From Rheum nobile (lineage: Eukaryota > Streptophyta > Magnoliopsida > Caryophyllales > Polygonaceae): a DNA stretch of 64,000 bases. The notes under the pieces are model-generated. The model was not told the origin of the DNA, searched no databases, and saw only the letters and a list, made by a program, of their open reading frames with translations. This document shows positions 44,391 through 56,107 of the stretch, in pieces (the first letter of the stretch is position 1; every line of letters starts with the position of its first letter). The stretch spans positions 1,116,001 through 1,180,000 of the forward strand of contig WOAB01000018.1 of NCBI GenBank assembly GCA_027886185.1, given 5' to 3'. A program made the translations under genes and the position numbers.

Positions 44391-46560
44391 TTAACACTTC
44401 TGATCTGCGTAAAACTTTTGTCGACTCTGAGCGGTCAACAACCTCTGTCTACTCAGAGCAATGTTCGAAGTTGTCCTTTCGACCAACTCTGGTCCAAGTA
44501 GAATCTTGTCGGCGTACTCAACCCAACAAATCTGAGATCTACATCTGTGACCATACAAAGCTTCAAACAGAGCCATCTTGATTGTAGCATGCCAACTATT
44601 ATCGTACGTGAGCTCAATCAGACTTAGGCTGTCTTCCCAGCTAGTCGGATGATCGAGTACGTATACTTCTTAGCATATCCTCCAGGGTCTAGATGGTCTT
44701 TCAGACTGACCATCTGTCTGAGGATGAAACGCTGCTGAATCTCAATTCAGTTCCCATGGCCTTGTGAAGTTCTTGCTATAAACTTGACATAAATCGGCCA
44801 TCTCGATCCGATACAATGGTCTTAGGAATGCCATGTAACGGACAATCTCCTGGTGGAAACTTCTGCTGACCTCTGGGTTACCCAAGTAACCTCAGTTTCC
44901 AATGCAAACACTATTGCTGCTAGTTCTAGGTCATGTGTTGGTTAGTTTGCTTCATAGGTTTTCAATTGTCTAGATGCGTATGCAATATCCTTGCCTTTCT
45001 GCATCAAAGACACATCCCAACCCATTTCTCGAAGCATTAACTATAGACCATATAGCCATCATTCTTTCTGACAACGCCAAAATTGGTGCAAAAGTCAGAC
45101 ACTGTTTCAACTTCTTGAAAACTGGTCTTGCACTTGTCATCCCAGACAACTTCTGGTTGACCATTGTGGACAGACTGGTCATAGGTGGAGAGATCTTAGA
45201 AAAATCCTTTCATGAACCGTCTATAATGTCCTGTAAGCTCTGGGAAATTGCGCACCTCGCTCACACCCTGAGGCCGCTTCCAAACAACTACTGATTCACT
45301 CTTCTGGGGAATAACCATAACCTCATTCTTATTGATCACATGGCCTAAGAAAGCCACTTCTAGATCCAACAATCACACTTAGCCCACTTTGCGTACAACT
45401 GACTTGGTCTAAGGACCGATAAAGCAATCCGCAGACGTTCCCTGTGAGCTTCCTTGCTCGGGAAAAATCAAAATGCCATTGATGAAGACCACTATGAACT
45501 TATTCAAGTACTGGTCTAAAACATCGATGCACTAGGTTCATGAAAACTCCTAGAGCATTCGTAAGCCCAGATGACATGACTACAAACTCGTAGTAACCAT
45601 CTCTTGTCTGAAACGCAATCCTCGGAATATCATCCTCACGAATCCTGAGCTGATGAAAACCAGATCTCAGGTCGATCTTGGAGAAAACTTTTGCTCTCTG
45701 TAGTTGATCCAACAGATCATCACTCCTTGGTAACAAATACTTGCTCTTGATCGTGACTTTATTCAACTCTCGAAAGTCAAAAATAAAGTCGAAACGGTCC
45801 ATCTTTCTCTTTGACACATAAAACTAGGGCACTCCTAATCAAGGTGATGCACTCAGCTTTATATAACTTTTGTCAAGAAGATCCTTGAGTTGCTTCTTCA
45901 ATTCTTGCGTCTCAATAGGAGCCATCCGGTACGGTGCCTCAGAGATCGGCGTGGTACACGGCTCGAGATCAATTGCAAACTCCACGACACGATTTGGGGT
46001 ATCCAGGAATATCTTCTGGAAAGACACCCGTAAATCCTCTAACCACAGAAATATCAAAAACTGAAGTCGATCACTGCCTTGTGACGCTTCCGTCAATCCA
46101 TACCGAGAATAATTATCGTATGGACCATGGTTATTTAGGTCAAATCGCTTTGAAATTCTTACCCTTGATGGTAATTGACAATCCGACAGACGATTGGTTC
46201 CCACTAAATGGTCACCATCTTGGACCAGCCCACTACATGGTTCACAGACGACTCACTAGTGGCTCCGAGTCCAGGCCCAGCCATTACCAGCGTCCTCTGT
46301 TGCCATGAGCCGTTGTCCATACATCTCAACCCATCCTTGGTAGCTCCACCTAATTAATAGGCAGCCATCTCCTCAGAGGTTGTTGGTGAGTCTCGAACAC
46401 GAGACCTTACCCCATCAACAAGCAACGAAACATAACTTGGTATAAACCAAAGGTTCATATATAAGAAGAGTTACAACAAAAGGTTTACAACCTCGTTGCA
46501 CATACCACTTAACTTACAACCATCCAAAATGAAAGTCTGGGTAGCACCCACATCAACAAC
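44391..46560 (-). pseudogene. Gypsy pol remnants (protease, RT, RNase H, integrase end)
   Basis: From high to low coordinates: a degraded protease (GATQTFILDGCKLS near 46,530). RT: VEFAIDLEPCTTPISEAPYR (about 45,990-45,920), then KMDRFDFIFDFRELNKVTIK, KVFSKIDLRSGFHQL and YYEFVVMSSGLTNAL (45,817-45,500). RNase H-like: ILALSERMMAIWSIVNASRN near 45,080. Then, with no integrase N-terminus between, AFHPQTDGQSE near 44,730 and MALFEALYGHRC at 44,576. Many stops and frameshifts occur. The jump from RNase H (about 44,960) to mid-integrase (about 44,880) marks an internal deletion. Confidence 0.85.
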
Positions 46561-46595
46561 ACATTAACAAAAGTGTAATACAGATACAAGGTACT

Positions 46596-47939
46596 CTAAG
46601 CATTAGGAGCATAGGGTCCATCCGCCTCACGTATCACGTATAGGCGTTGACCTTGGCTTCCTGAAGCCATCGGGGCTTTCCCTTTGTTCTGCGCAGTCGT
46701 CTGCATTGAAGGGCTAGGATCTTCCACCGGACTGAACTTGGGTCGGTTGTTCTGATTAACAGACCCTTGCCGTGACTCAGCTCCTTTCACATTCCTCCGC
46801 TCACAGAACGCCTGCATATGACCCTCCTTTCCGCAGTCAAAGCATGTCTTTTTGTCCTTCAGACATTCATTGCTCTTGTGCCCGTGCGTACCGCAGTTGT
46901 AGCACTGAATCGGATTATTGCCTTGGCCAGAACGTTGCATAGACCCATCATGAGTCTTATTCATTCTTGCTCGGCCAGAATTGGCAAAATCTGATGGTGG
47001 CGCGGGGCGTTTAAACCCACTTGCCTGAGGCTGGTACTGCACTTGCCTCTGGCTGTTACGCTTCTTGGTCGACTCCTCCAGAGTCACCTCCAGCTTGTAG
47101 GCTGTATCCACATACTGCTCCAGAGTAGAGCATGTGTGGTGCACCATCATCGGCTTGATGTCTGGACTCATCCATTCATGGAAATACCAGATCTTCTGTG
47201 CCTCACTGGATATCTCAGGTCCAGCGTACTGCATTAGATGATTGAATTTGGTTGCAAGCTCGGTCACCTTCAATCCATCCGTTTGCGGATACAGAAACTC
47301 CTTGTGTTTCTCCTCCCTCATAGCACGAGAGAAGAAACGATCAGTCATCTTGGTCTTAAACATAGACCAGGTCAAAACCGGGCTATCAGCTAAGCAGGTA
47401 CTCTCCCACCATTCACTGGCTTCTTCCTTTAACTGAAGAGAGGCTATATGCACCTTCTCAGCTTCAGTGCACTCAACATTACGGAATAGTCGCTCCATGT
47501 GGGAAAACCAATGAGCCACCTTGACTGGCTCTCCTTTCCCATCGAAGCTGTCAGGCCTCATGGAGTTAACAGCCTTCAGGGCTCGGCCATACTCCCCTCT
47601 ATTCCTGATTACCCCTCCCTGCAGCACATGGTTCTCTTGTTCCTCAAACCTCGGAACTTCTCGAGATACTGGCACTCCTTGTGTCTGATGCACATTCGGG
47701 CGTAACGCGTCGGCAATCGCTTGCATGACGATTCCCCGAATTTTTGCAACAACTGCTTTATCAAATATCCTTGGAGCGTTGTCCCTAGCTGGGTCGTTGC
47801 CTCCGGGATTATTATGGAAGACAGACTCTCGCTCTTCTGATGGGTCTGCAACATTCCTCGGATTTAGTCGGGGGTCATTGCTTGGCCCATCACCAGTACG
47901 GATAGTGTTCCTCGTGTTCACCATCTGTTTACCGATCAA
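46596..47939 (-). CDS. Gypsy Gag polyprotein
   Basis: Open for 447 codons. The start is ambiguous between Met at 47,939 (MIGKQ) and the more typical MVNTRN five codons later. It contains the retrotransposon gag domain (MRPDSFDGKGEPVKVAHWFS, EEASEWWEST, SMFKTKMTDRFFSRAMREEK) at about residues 130-260. A basic Gln/Ser-rich linker is followed by two CCHC knuckles, CYNCGTHGHKSNEC and CFDCGKEGHMQAFC, near residues 345-385. Gag forms the particle and binds RNA. This is the only full-length retroelement ORF in the window, so it is the best candidate for expression. pol in the same element is dead. Confidence 0.85.
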   Translation of the reverse strand: MIGKQMVNTRNTIRTGDGPSNDPRLNPRNVADPSEERESVFHNNPGGNDPARDNAPRIFDKAVVAKIRGIVMQAIADALRPNVHQTQGVPVSREVPRFEEQENHVLQGGVIRNRGEYGRALKAVNSMRPDSFDGKGEPVKVAHWFSHMERLFRNVECTEAEKVHIASLQLKEEASEWWESTCLADSPVLTWSMFKTKMTDRFFSRAMREEKHKEFLYPQTDGLKVTELATKFNHLMQYAGPEISSEAQKIWYFHEWMSPDIKPMMVHHTCSTLEQYVDTAYKLEVTLEESTKKRNSQRQVQYQPQASGFKRPAPPSDFANSGRARMNKTHDGSMQRSGQGNNPIQCYNCGTHGHKSNECLKDKKTCFDCGKEGHMQAFCERRNVKGAESRQGSVNQNNRPKFSPVEDPSPSMQTTAQNKGKAPMASGSQGQRLYVIREADGPYAPNA

Positions 47940-48357
47940 ATTCCAAAGATTTTATCACTTTAGTATCATTTTGATATAATTATTGTAATAAAATCAACTT
48001 AGAATAGATCAACTTGGTAATTTCTATTGATGGACTCGAACCGAGTTACTAGGTTCTACAACCTCAACTCACAACGAGCGAACTGGGAATCAAGCCTAGC
48101 TAGAGATGGTGAAACCACCTCGGCTTCTCCCGGGTTCCTCTGAAGAGAACAGAATGCACCCATATCAAACGGGGCAACGGGAAATGAATTAGTCTTTCTA
48201 GGCATAGAAGCAAGCTTACTATATCAGACTGTACAGAAGACATGACTATGAACGGTGTTTTAAAATTCTTTTCACTTTGAAAATCCAGAGCCCTTTTGAA
48301 GCATTTTCAAAAACGGATAAATGATTTATAAAATCCCAAACCCGTTTTAAAACCTTT

Positions 48358-48370
48358 GGCTCTGATACCA
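48358..48370 (-). other. Primer-binding site of the gypsy element (iMet tRNA)
   Basis: TGGTATCAGAGCC on the minus strand, 4 bp inside the 5' LTR. It is complementary to the initiator Met tRNA 3' end, and the copia elements here use the same primer. Confidence 0.9.
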
Positions 48371-48374
48371 CAAT

Positions 48375-50862
48375 TGTAACACCCCCAAAACTTAACCCTT
48401 TTGGAAAAGTATTACCGCCAGTGACCCCAGTGTTCCTTACCGAGATCACCCAAGGCTTTACCAAATAAATACAATTTATGAAATGCAATTGATACACAAA
48501 GATCAAGCAATAAATTCCAAAACATAACATTGTCGAGAAAACAAGAGTTACGGGATTACAACCCAATCCCGAATAGGCCAAACACAGAGTTCAAACAAAG
48601 TACAGCGGAAGACAAATAAAAGATTTTACAAACGGGGTTGTGATCGTGATGATCACCTGCCCAAGGATCTCAACCTGATTAAAAGCAATTATTAAAACAT
48701 CCAAAAACAACCATCGTCTTCATAGTCAATCTAGTCTCCTCAAATCTTCACTCTATCTGATGTGCCGAATCGAACGGATGACACCAGCCCACATGCGGAG
48801 AACAAAGTTCGTGGGTTAGTCTACTTGAATAGACTAGCAAGGGTAAAAAGCAGAATGGTTCGAGTGATTGTAACCGTTTACTATCATTGTCCCTCGAATA
48901 ATAACCGAAGGGACGATACATAACCCGGCACTTTCACGGAATAACAACAAGAGGTATGCATGAGAGAAGATTCTGGAAGACTTCATCTTCACAGAAATCG
49001 ACTCGAAAAGAAGATTCCAACTGAAAAGAGTCTTTAAGGAAAAATGACAAATCTGGAATGATTACAGGATCATACAACGATGATTTAAAAGTTGACTGAG
49101 ATGCTTCGGTTCACGACCAACCTCATTGCCTACAGCGAATCCAGATTGGAAAGAGAACGTACTACATTCAAGTCTAGATCTTACAGAACCACATAACGAT
49201 TTAAAAACTGACTAAGATGTTTCAGTTCACGACCAACCTCATCGCTTACCACAAATCCAGATTGGAAAGAGAACGTACTCTGATCAAAAGTCAAGACGAG
49301 CTTTCCTAGCTGCACTAAAGCTTAGTTGCACTACTCGCCCAAGGTATATTAATCATGTGCACTCGGGCACTTATCTTATTTAATTCCAAAACGAGCATTA
49401 CGTTATAAGATTTTACATCTCCACACAAGAGATATCGGATCTCCTCACAAGAGATATCGGATCTCCTCACAAGAGATATCAGATCTCCTCACAAGAGATA
49501 TCGAAGGGATGAACCCTGGAAGATTTGGCACTAGCGAAGTGTGCCTACCCTGTGAAAGGGTATGGTCATGACCAAAGAGAAAGTACTGGGGATGAACCAC
49601 CAAGTACCAGTTACAAAGAAACAGCTAAACCCCCTCAAGGTACATAGCGTTCCTAGCCACTAGTGCTAACTAAACAGTATAGCACAACAACAGTTACTGG
49701 ATAAATCCACATAAAGGCCCGAAAGGCGATCACAGATAATAGCGTTGTTCTAACAGATATACAACCTATTATATGATTTTCAAAACAGTTTAACAAAACC
49801 GTTTCTAGACAAACAGAATATTCATTCCAAATTAATTACTCAGATAAACTACTGATAATTAATGTAAATATGGAACGAATGAGCAAGAGCGAACCGCCAC
49901 TTGCCTTAATCCGCAGAATAGTCTAAAGACGTCACTGGATTCCGGGCTCGACACGGTATAGTTCCGACAACACAACAACCTTCGAGTCGACCCATAAAAG
50001 GAACCCTAAGTTAGATCCGACATAAACAGTACGAATCTAAACACGGCGAAAGAACACGAAAGGAAAGACGTCACGACGACAACCGACCAAGCCAAAGCCA
50101 CGAAAGCATTCTGGGCACTGGCGGCGGTCGCCGTGAAGAACATGGCCGACTGAAACGAGAGGAAACTCACCCCAAAACACGAGCGGTTCGGCCTCCTTCG
50201 ACTTGCTTTGGCTTCTAACCTCCAAGGCTAACCAAAAGCTTCACAAAGGCACTCTGGAAACACACCACGACACCTCCGGCGAGCACAAGAAAATCGACGA
50301 AAACACAACTCACTTTGAGGGAGAGTTTTGGCAGCGATTCGGGGTTGTAGATGACCCAAAACCCATGCCCAAGCTCGTCTATTTATAGGCAAACCCCAAG
50401 GAGTGATCTGCAAACCCTCAGACATGGCAAACGACGCAACGGTGCGCCTCGAACGACGCCGGCGACCGGCGGGCAATGCCCACTGGACAATCACGGCGGT
50501 CGCCGTAATTTTGCCTGCGGCGGGCACGCGGCGGTCGCCGTCGCTAGCCCTGTCGCGGCCAGCTAGAAGCTGACACGTTGACTCTTCGGGCCCAACCACG
50601 GCGGTCGCCGTTTCCCCCTTTTCCCGCCCATTCGGCTTTGAACGAGCTAGACGTTAAACCGGGATAAAAATTATCGTACGCGAACGACAATTAAAATCTA
50701 AGGCACCTTGTCTGTATATTATTTCACTGAGAAAAATATTACAGATACAGAGCACATTACAGAATGTCTCACGCTACCTGAATTAAATCCGACGTACACA
50801 ACGGGTACTCGGGAAAATTCCATAATTCTCAAAATAACCTTACAAAATTACGGGGTATCACA
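48375..50862 (-). repeat. Gypsy 5' LTR (2,488 bp)
   Basis: Nearly identical to the 3' LTR apart from scattered substitutions and array-length differences. One GC unit at 50,119-50,147 replaces four. About 17 bp extra (TTTTGCCTGCGGCGGGCACG region) lies near 50,510. One GGCGGTCGCCGT copy is missing near 50,600. Confidence 0.93.
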
Positions 50863-50867
50863 CAACA

Positions 50868-51350
50868 CTCAACAAACTGAAACCAAGTTCATGAACTAAA
50901 CTTACTTCTCTTACCGTGATGTTGGAGTTTAGTTTTTTTTTTTTTTTGATGACAGGGAACCCACAACTTGCAGGGTGGTAAACCCTAGGCCCGTGACCTA
51001 GTCGGCAAAGGCCATGAACCAGGTAAACCGGCAAGCGCCGACCGGCTCGACCCAGCGGCAAGGAGCACGGCGAACCCCTGGGAGGGTACCCAGGAGAAAG
51101 GGGGGCAGGCAAGGATCGAACTCGGGACCTGTCCTTCTCCCCCCGTACTCCTTACCACCAAGCCACCACCGAAGTGGCATGCTGGAGTTTAGTTTTGTTT
51201 CGCCTGTTCCAATGATTTCTATGCATCTCTTGTCTCCAAGAGCAACACTCCCTCTAGAGTGTTTGTGAAGTGAGGTGAGTTGATCTTCTTTTCCGATCAT
51301 GTGGCACGAACAAGCACTGTCAATGTACCACTTCTAATTCCCCCTCACTT
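50868..51350 (-). pseudogene. Copia-2 protease region with inserted block
   Basis: The minus frame carries SACSCHMIGKEDQLTSLHKH, the aspartic protease start. Between about 50,930 and 51,180, sequence absent from Copia-3 is inserted. It is GC-rich, starts with a T-run at 50,932-50,947, and is flanked by TGCTGGAGTTTAGTTT (about 51,180) and the matching TGTTGGAGTTTAGTTT (about 50,921). This looks like a small insertion with an A-tail and a target duplication of about 15 bp, compatible with a LINE-mobilised SINE. Confidence 0.65.
50922..51195 (-). mobile_element. Candidate SINE-like insertion in Copia-2
   Basis: A block of about 245 bp absent from Copia-3 is bounded by direct repeats of about 15 bp (TGGAGTTTAGTTT). 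On the minus strand it ends in A(15-16) (T-run 50,932-50,947). Near its other end, minus-strand words ACTTCGGTGGTGGCTTGGTG and GTTCGATCC (RC of about 51,113-51,121) resemble tRNA A- and B-box sequence. Poly(A), long TSD and pol III-like boxes together suggest a tRNA-derived SINE of a different family from that at 19,641. Confidence 0.6.
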
Positions 51351-51368
51351 CAACCTGCACAGAAAAAG

Positions 51369-52431
51369 TTAAGCTTTGGCGACCCAGGCAAGCTTAGCCT
51401 TACCTGGTCGAGACACATAATGCAATTGTTCCCTAGGAATAACCCAATCAATGACAACAGTTTTCTTCCTAGATTTAGCATGATTATGATTATGCATATG
51501 TGAATCATCATAGAAGTCATTCAAGTTCACATTATTGCTCCTACCGTTCCTTCTCTTTGTGTGCTCTTCAGAGAACTTCTTTTTCTTTTCACAGTCTCTC
51601 TGCAAATGTCTGTTGTCCCCACAATACCAACATAGCTTGAAATGATCCATCTGAACAACACTCTTGTGTTGCTTCGCATGTTCTGGACAAGGAACGTTGG
51701 ATTACTTCCCTTGAGACTGCTTGAGGAAGATCTGGTGGGCAGGTTGTCTAGTGTATCACGACTGATTCTCATCCAGTCCACTCTCAAGAACCTTGACACG
51801 TTCCTCGAGATTATGATTCTTCTCTCTAGCATCCTGTAGCTCCCTATCTCTTGCTTCACGAAGTTCCAGAATAGATGGATCATCTTTTTTTGCTTAGAAC
51901 CTGTGTAACCAATTTCATACCTTGCTTCGACAAACTGAATGTTGTCAGTTTCAGCTTTCTGTTCCACTAGCATAGAATGAATTTTGTGAACATAGGCTTT
52001 CATCTCAGACATCTGTTCCTCAAGCTTGGTTGATCCAACTACACCTCTTGCATCAGTATTGTTAGAGACTTCATTCATAAGCAAAAAGACCTTTTCATTT
52101 CTTAACCTTTGAAGTTCCTCATGATTAGCATCACATGAAGAACAAGGAACAGTTGAACTACTAGCAGTGTTAGATAAGTTTTCTTTTAAACTACTACACT
52201 CATCTTCAGAATTACCAAGTTCCTCTTGTGTTTTCAAGTTTTCAACATACATTTCCCTTATGAGAGCAATCAGTGATTTCTTATCATAATTCACAAGAGA
52301 TTTCAAAAATGTTTCAGGATTTACCTCGGTCCTCAGGCGAAGTAGTAGAGTCATTGATAGCCATTGCACACATCTTACCACCCCAGGATTTAGGGTCTTC
52401 ACCATTTGAGTCATCCTCATTGCCCCACACA
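51369..52431 (-). pseudogene. Copia-2 gag C-terminal half
   Basis: Contains KSLIALIREMYVENLKTQEE, a long heptad-rich helix (LNEEVSNN-like, MSEMKAYVHKIHSMLVEQKA) and a second Cys-His cluster (CWYCGDNRHLQRDC near 51,630-51,590). It ends RPGKAKLAWVAK at 51,375. Frame changes occur near 52,330 and 51,890. The N-terminal part of the same gene is at 61,208-62,088, separated by the hAT MITE and Copia-3. Confidence 0.75.
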
Positions 52432-52796
52432 CAATGTTCTAAAAGTCGTTAGGCGGAAGCTTGGCGGTGAGGGGGGCCTAGCGCCTAGGCGGCTAGACGG
52501 GGGCTTAGGCGGATTAAAAATTAATGCGTGTTCCATGTGATTATTTGACTTTGTTCCTCAAAATCCATTAATGTTTATAAAACTATGTTGGGATGAGGTT
52601 TGATTTATAATAATATGCCTTATTTTACAAAATCTCACCTAAAAGTATGTTCTATACATTCCTCATCTCCTAAGATGTTGTTGCTTCCACAACATCAGAG
52701 ATTTCTTCTCGCCTAGACGGGGTCCTAGGCGGTGGATGACCTCCTAGCGCCTAGACGGGGCCTAGGCGGCCTTAGGCGGGAATTTTTAGAACACTG
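52432..52796. mobile_element. hAT MITE, copy B, in Copia-2 gag
   Basis: 365 bp, begins CAATGTTCTAAAAGTCG and ends AATTTTTAGAACACTG. It aligns with copy A at 33,548-33,911 throughout. The 8-bp duplication is CCCACACA / CCCATACA (52,424-52,431; 52,797-52,804), one mismatch. Intact Copia-3 sequence at about 59,328 shows the empty site. Confidence 0.9.
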
Positions 52797-52879
52797 CCCA
52801 TACAGCAACGAAAGCTTTCTTCTCATCGTTCCCAGAAGGTTTGCTTGGTTTCTTGGGCTTTGGGCATGAGCTAGAGTAG

Positions 52880-53742
52880 TGTAGAATCGAGTGTGTTAGT
52901 ACAAGGAACGATATAATTGTTCCTTGGGAAGCAGAATATCATACTAGAATAACAGAGTAACAAACAAAGTTCCTTAGAGAGGAAAACTTAATCAACCAAC
53001 TAGTTGACTAAGAAAAACCTCTACCTCTAGGTTTCCCTAGTAGGATTTCAAAAGTCTACTTGTGTTATTAATCCTGGAATTACAAACAAGCAAGTCTTAT
53101 CTCAATCTAGTTTACTCCTAGATATCTAGACCTCTGGATGTAACGTTCCTAACAACACCTAAGACAATCAAAACCCTAACAAGTACTCAACTCACCAAAG
53201 TCTCGTCCTTGTAAGTTCTTTCTTCTTTCGAATGCTCTTCTATGTGGAAATGCCGTGAATCACTCTCTTGAATGAAGCTTGCAACTTTCTATTTTATAGT
53301 CTAGGTATTCTATCTAATTTACCCTAGTTTTACTTAACGAAAATAAGATAAAATAATCCTATACAATCTTTTCTAATCTATCCTAACCAGAATATCTCCA
53401 ACAAGATCTTATCTTGAGGCCCAAGTTGCTCCTTCAATCTTTGTTTCCATAAAAGAAAGATTCGGCAGGCGCAAGGGTTCACAGCGCGCGTCATGCGTTC
53501 CTTGGCGATGTTCCCTTTCCTTTTCTGATCAACAACGCGCGTCTCTCTTTCTCTTTCGTTCCAGTGTGTTGTTTCTCATTGCTGGCTTCTTTGTTCCTTG
53601 CATTCTCTGTTTTGATTCTTCACTTGGTTTTCATCGTTCCTTTGAATCATTTGTTTCCTGAAACTCATAGTCACACTAAAAACCATCAAATGCTATTGAG
53701 TTTGTCATCATCAAAACTAGAGGAAACATCATCGTTCCAACA
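52880..53742 (-). repeat. Copia-3 3' LTR
   Basis: 863 bp, the same length as its partner at 60,345-61,207. Differences are scattered, mostly G/A and C/T. The PPT is adjacent at 53,743-53,760. Confidence 0.9.
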
Positions 53743-53760
53743 ATTTCCCCCTTTTTGGTG
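53743..53760 (-). other. Polypurine tract of Copia-3
   Basis: CACCAAAAAGGGGGAAAT on the minus strand immediately before the 3' LTR. Confidence 0.85.
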
Positions 53761-54199
53761 ATGACAAACTCCTTCAAAATGTGCACGTTCAAAACAGACA
53801 AGTAAGAAGTCAATTTCACATTTAATCACACAAATACTATGTTCAAAATATTGACATTGGTCTCCCTCAGAAAGTTCATAGAAGGATTTACCTTCAAGCA
53901 GCATTGTCGTTCTCCTTAGCACTAGCTTATGTTATCAACCCTTTCTTGGGTTTCACATTTTCCATACTTCCCCCTTTTGGCATCATCAAAAGATCACAGA
54001 AATCACAAAGACTTGACTCACGTGCAACTCATAAGCAAAATATTTCATTCATAATGCAAGGCGATGTACAAAGCAAAGGAACTGAGACAACTATTATCAA
54101 AATATAAGGAACAATCACACAAAAGACACAAGACCATAGAAAATAAAAAACAGAAGATTAGACGGGCAAGGGGGTAACGGGGAACACTCAGATCTCAGG

Positions 54200-54781
54200 G
54201 TCTTCAGCAGCGTCCTCAGCTTTGCTCAGAAAGTGATCTAGGAGCAATGTCATCGTGGTGTTCAACTGCTTAAGCTCAGCCAATATCTAGTGTTGAATTG
54301 AGCTTCCCTTCGATGTTCCTTCACCAACTGCCTTCTTTGCAGTCGCAGTGCCCGTTCCCTTGGTATCACCCTTGAACTTCATTTTCTCAACAGCTATAGA
54401 GTCCAACTCACTTCCCAGAGACACCTCATTCTCTTCAATATAAGCTTCATCTCGAAACAACAACATCTTCACTAAGCCTGGATAGGCTAAAGAGTGGGAC
54501 TTGGCTTTGCACCGATCCATATGGCACAATATCACTCGAGGGAGATCAATTTTATCCCTTCTCAAAAATCGATCAAGCAAAAGCAGGTCACACAAGGTGA
54601 TGGTGTTGCGCCTCTCTTGGCGAGGCGCCATAGCTCTGGAAATGATGTGGAAAGTAATCCGCTGAGCCAAAGGCAGCCTTTCAGTGTGTAGCTCTCCAAC
54701 GGTGGAACCAAACAGTCGTTCCATACAGGCAAGCTTCTCATCATTGATATTTGCAAGATAAAATCTTTCCAAATATCTCAA
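54200..54781 (-). pseudogene. Copia-3 accessory ORF, internally deleted
   Basis: Aligns with the C-terminal part of the Copia-2 accessory ORF: LACMERLFGSTVGELHTERL, TITLCDLLLLDRFLRRDKID, LAYPGLVKMLLFRDEAYIEE. At about 54,755 it jumps to sequence equivalent to 39,575 in Copia-2, which is upstream of that ORF's start, so about 1.08 kb with the first two thirds of the gene is gone. A Met provided by the junction gives a chance start. The stop at 54,287 precedes a further in-family tail. Confidence 0.75.
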
Positions 54782-55447
54782 CCATCTTCAAAAAATTCCA
54801 TCATTAGACGTTTCTCTCTCTTCCTCTAACGGCCACTTTTCACTTCGTTTACCGCGTCACTGTTCCTGCCAAAGAGCAATCAAATCTCACAGATAGCCGT
54901 TCCAACGTTCACCTGCGCCTCAATAAATGTCAGCCACTGATTCAAATTCGACGTTCCATACACATATGTTCCCCCTCAATCTGAGCAATAGTCGTCGTTC
55001 CCCCTGAGACCAAGAGTGTTTGCGAGGCTTGTCTGGATATTTCAATGTTGGGTTCACGCAAAATATAGTATATCCAAACAGATGGTAGGGAGAAAAACAA
55101 CTCAGGTAATTATTCCCAATAAAATGGTTTATCAAAGAGAGATCATAGGGAACGTTTACCTGAATCGCGGCTAAGGTAGGCAGTACAACCAATTATCATG
55201 CGGGCTTGTAAAGAGGGTTCAATTCATCAAATTGGTTGTTTTGGGTCTCAAATAAGATGTTAGCATGCAATCAAGTAATTCAACACAAATCAAGGGACAA
55301 AGAAGTTTTAGACCCTAAGACAAAGCAATTCGAACAGACACAAATCATGAAACCATAATGTCAAGAAATGCAATGTAAGCAAGGAACTTCATGAAATTTG
55401 TGAGACAAGTTAGCCAATCATTGAGGGAATAATAGGTGTGAAGGTCC

Positions 55448-55912
55448 TCAATTTAGAGAGATCATGCCAAGGAGTAATCGAAGATACTCGAATGGACCTT
55501 TGTCTAGTGCTTTGGTGAAGATGTCTGCTACTTGATTTTCAGTCCTACAATGTTCCCATCTAATAAATCCCATGTCAACATTATCACGTAGGAAATGATG
55601 ATGAATGTCAATGTGCTTAGTACGTGAATGATGAACTGGATTTTTCGAGATGTTAATGGCACTAGTATTATCACACATAATGGGAACGGTGCCAAGAGAC
55701 ATACCAAAGTCCACCAGTTGTTGTTTGAGCCACAATACCTGAGCACAACAACTTGCCACGGCAACGTATTCAGCTTCTGCATTAGGTGGGGGCATGATTG
55801 TTGAATCAGCAGTAGATGAGGAGAGAACGTCTGCATCTTGTGCAGAATCACTTGAGGTATCCTCCTTGGAAGAGTCGTCGGGACTAGAAGAGACTGGAGA
55901 GGATGGAGACAC
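55448..55912 (-). pseudogene. Copia-3 RNase H joined to the integrase linker
   Basis: A Ser/Asp-rich linker (SSSPDDSSKEDTSSDSAQDA) runs directly into NAEAEYVAVASCCAQVLWLK, PVHHSRTKHIDIHHHFLRDN and VADIFTKALDKGPFEYL. These are the last conserved blocks of copia RNase H (catalytic Glu in AEAEY, Asp in HIDIHHH). The RT domain between linker and RNase H is deleted. The junction differs from that in Copia-2, where less RNase H remains. Confidence 0.85.
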
Positions 55913-56107
55913 ATTTGCAGCATTGGAAGGACCTTTCCATGACCTGCATTAGGTCGTGAAGAAGGACCGTTGTCTTCATCATTAGAATCATCTCGTTGCA
56001 TTCTTGGATAGCCTTCCTCTGGGAACGTCGCCTCTAACTCACCATTGGAACCTTTTGAGTTCTCATCAAAGACAACATGAATGCTTTCTTCAATTTTGTG
56101 AAGCATC

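Larger units (their letters stand above)
41359..50862 (-). mobile_element. Ty3/gypsy chromovirus nested in Copia-2
   Basis: Two long LTRs (41,359-43,912 and 48,375-50,862) with TG...CA ends are flanked by the target duplication CAACA (41,354-41,358 and 50,863-50,867). The host copia sequence is restored exactly if the element is removed. In minus order it has an iMet PBS, gag with two zinc knuckles, pol remnants, a chromodomain and a PPT. The chromodomain and long LTRs suggest the Tekay/Del clade. pol is broken and the first part of integrase is missing, so it is non-autonomous now. Confidence 0.95.
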
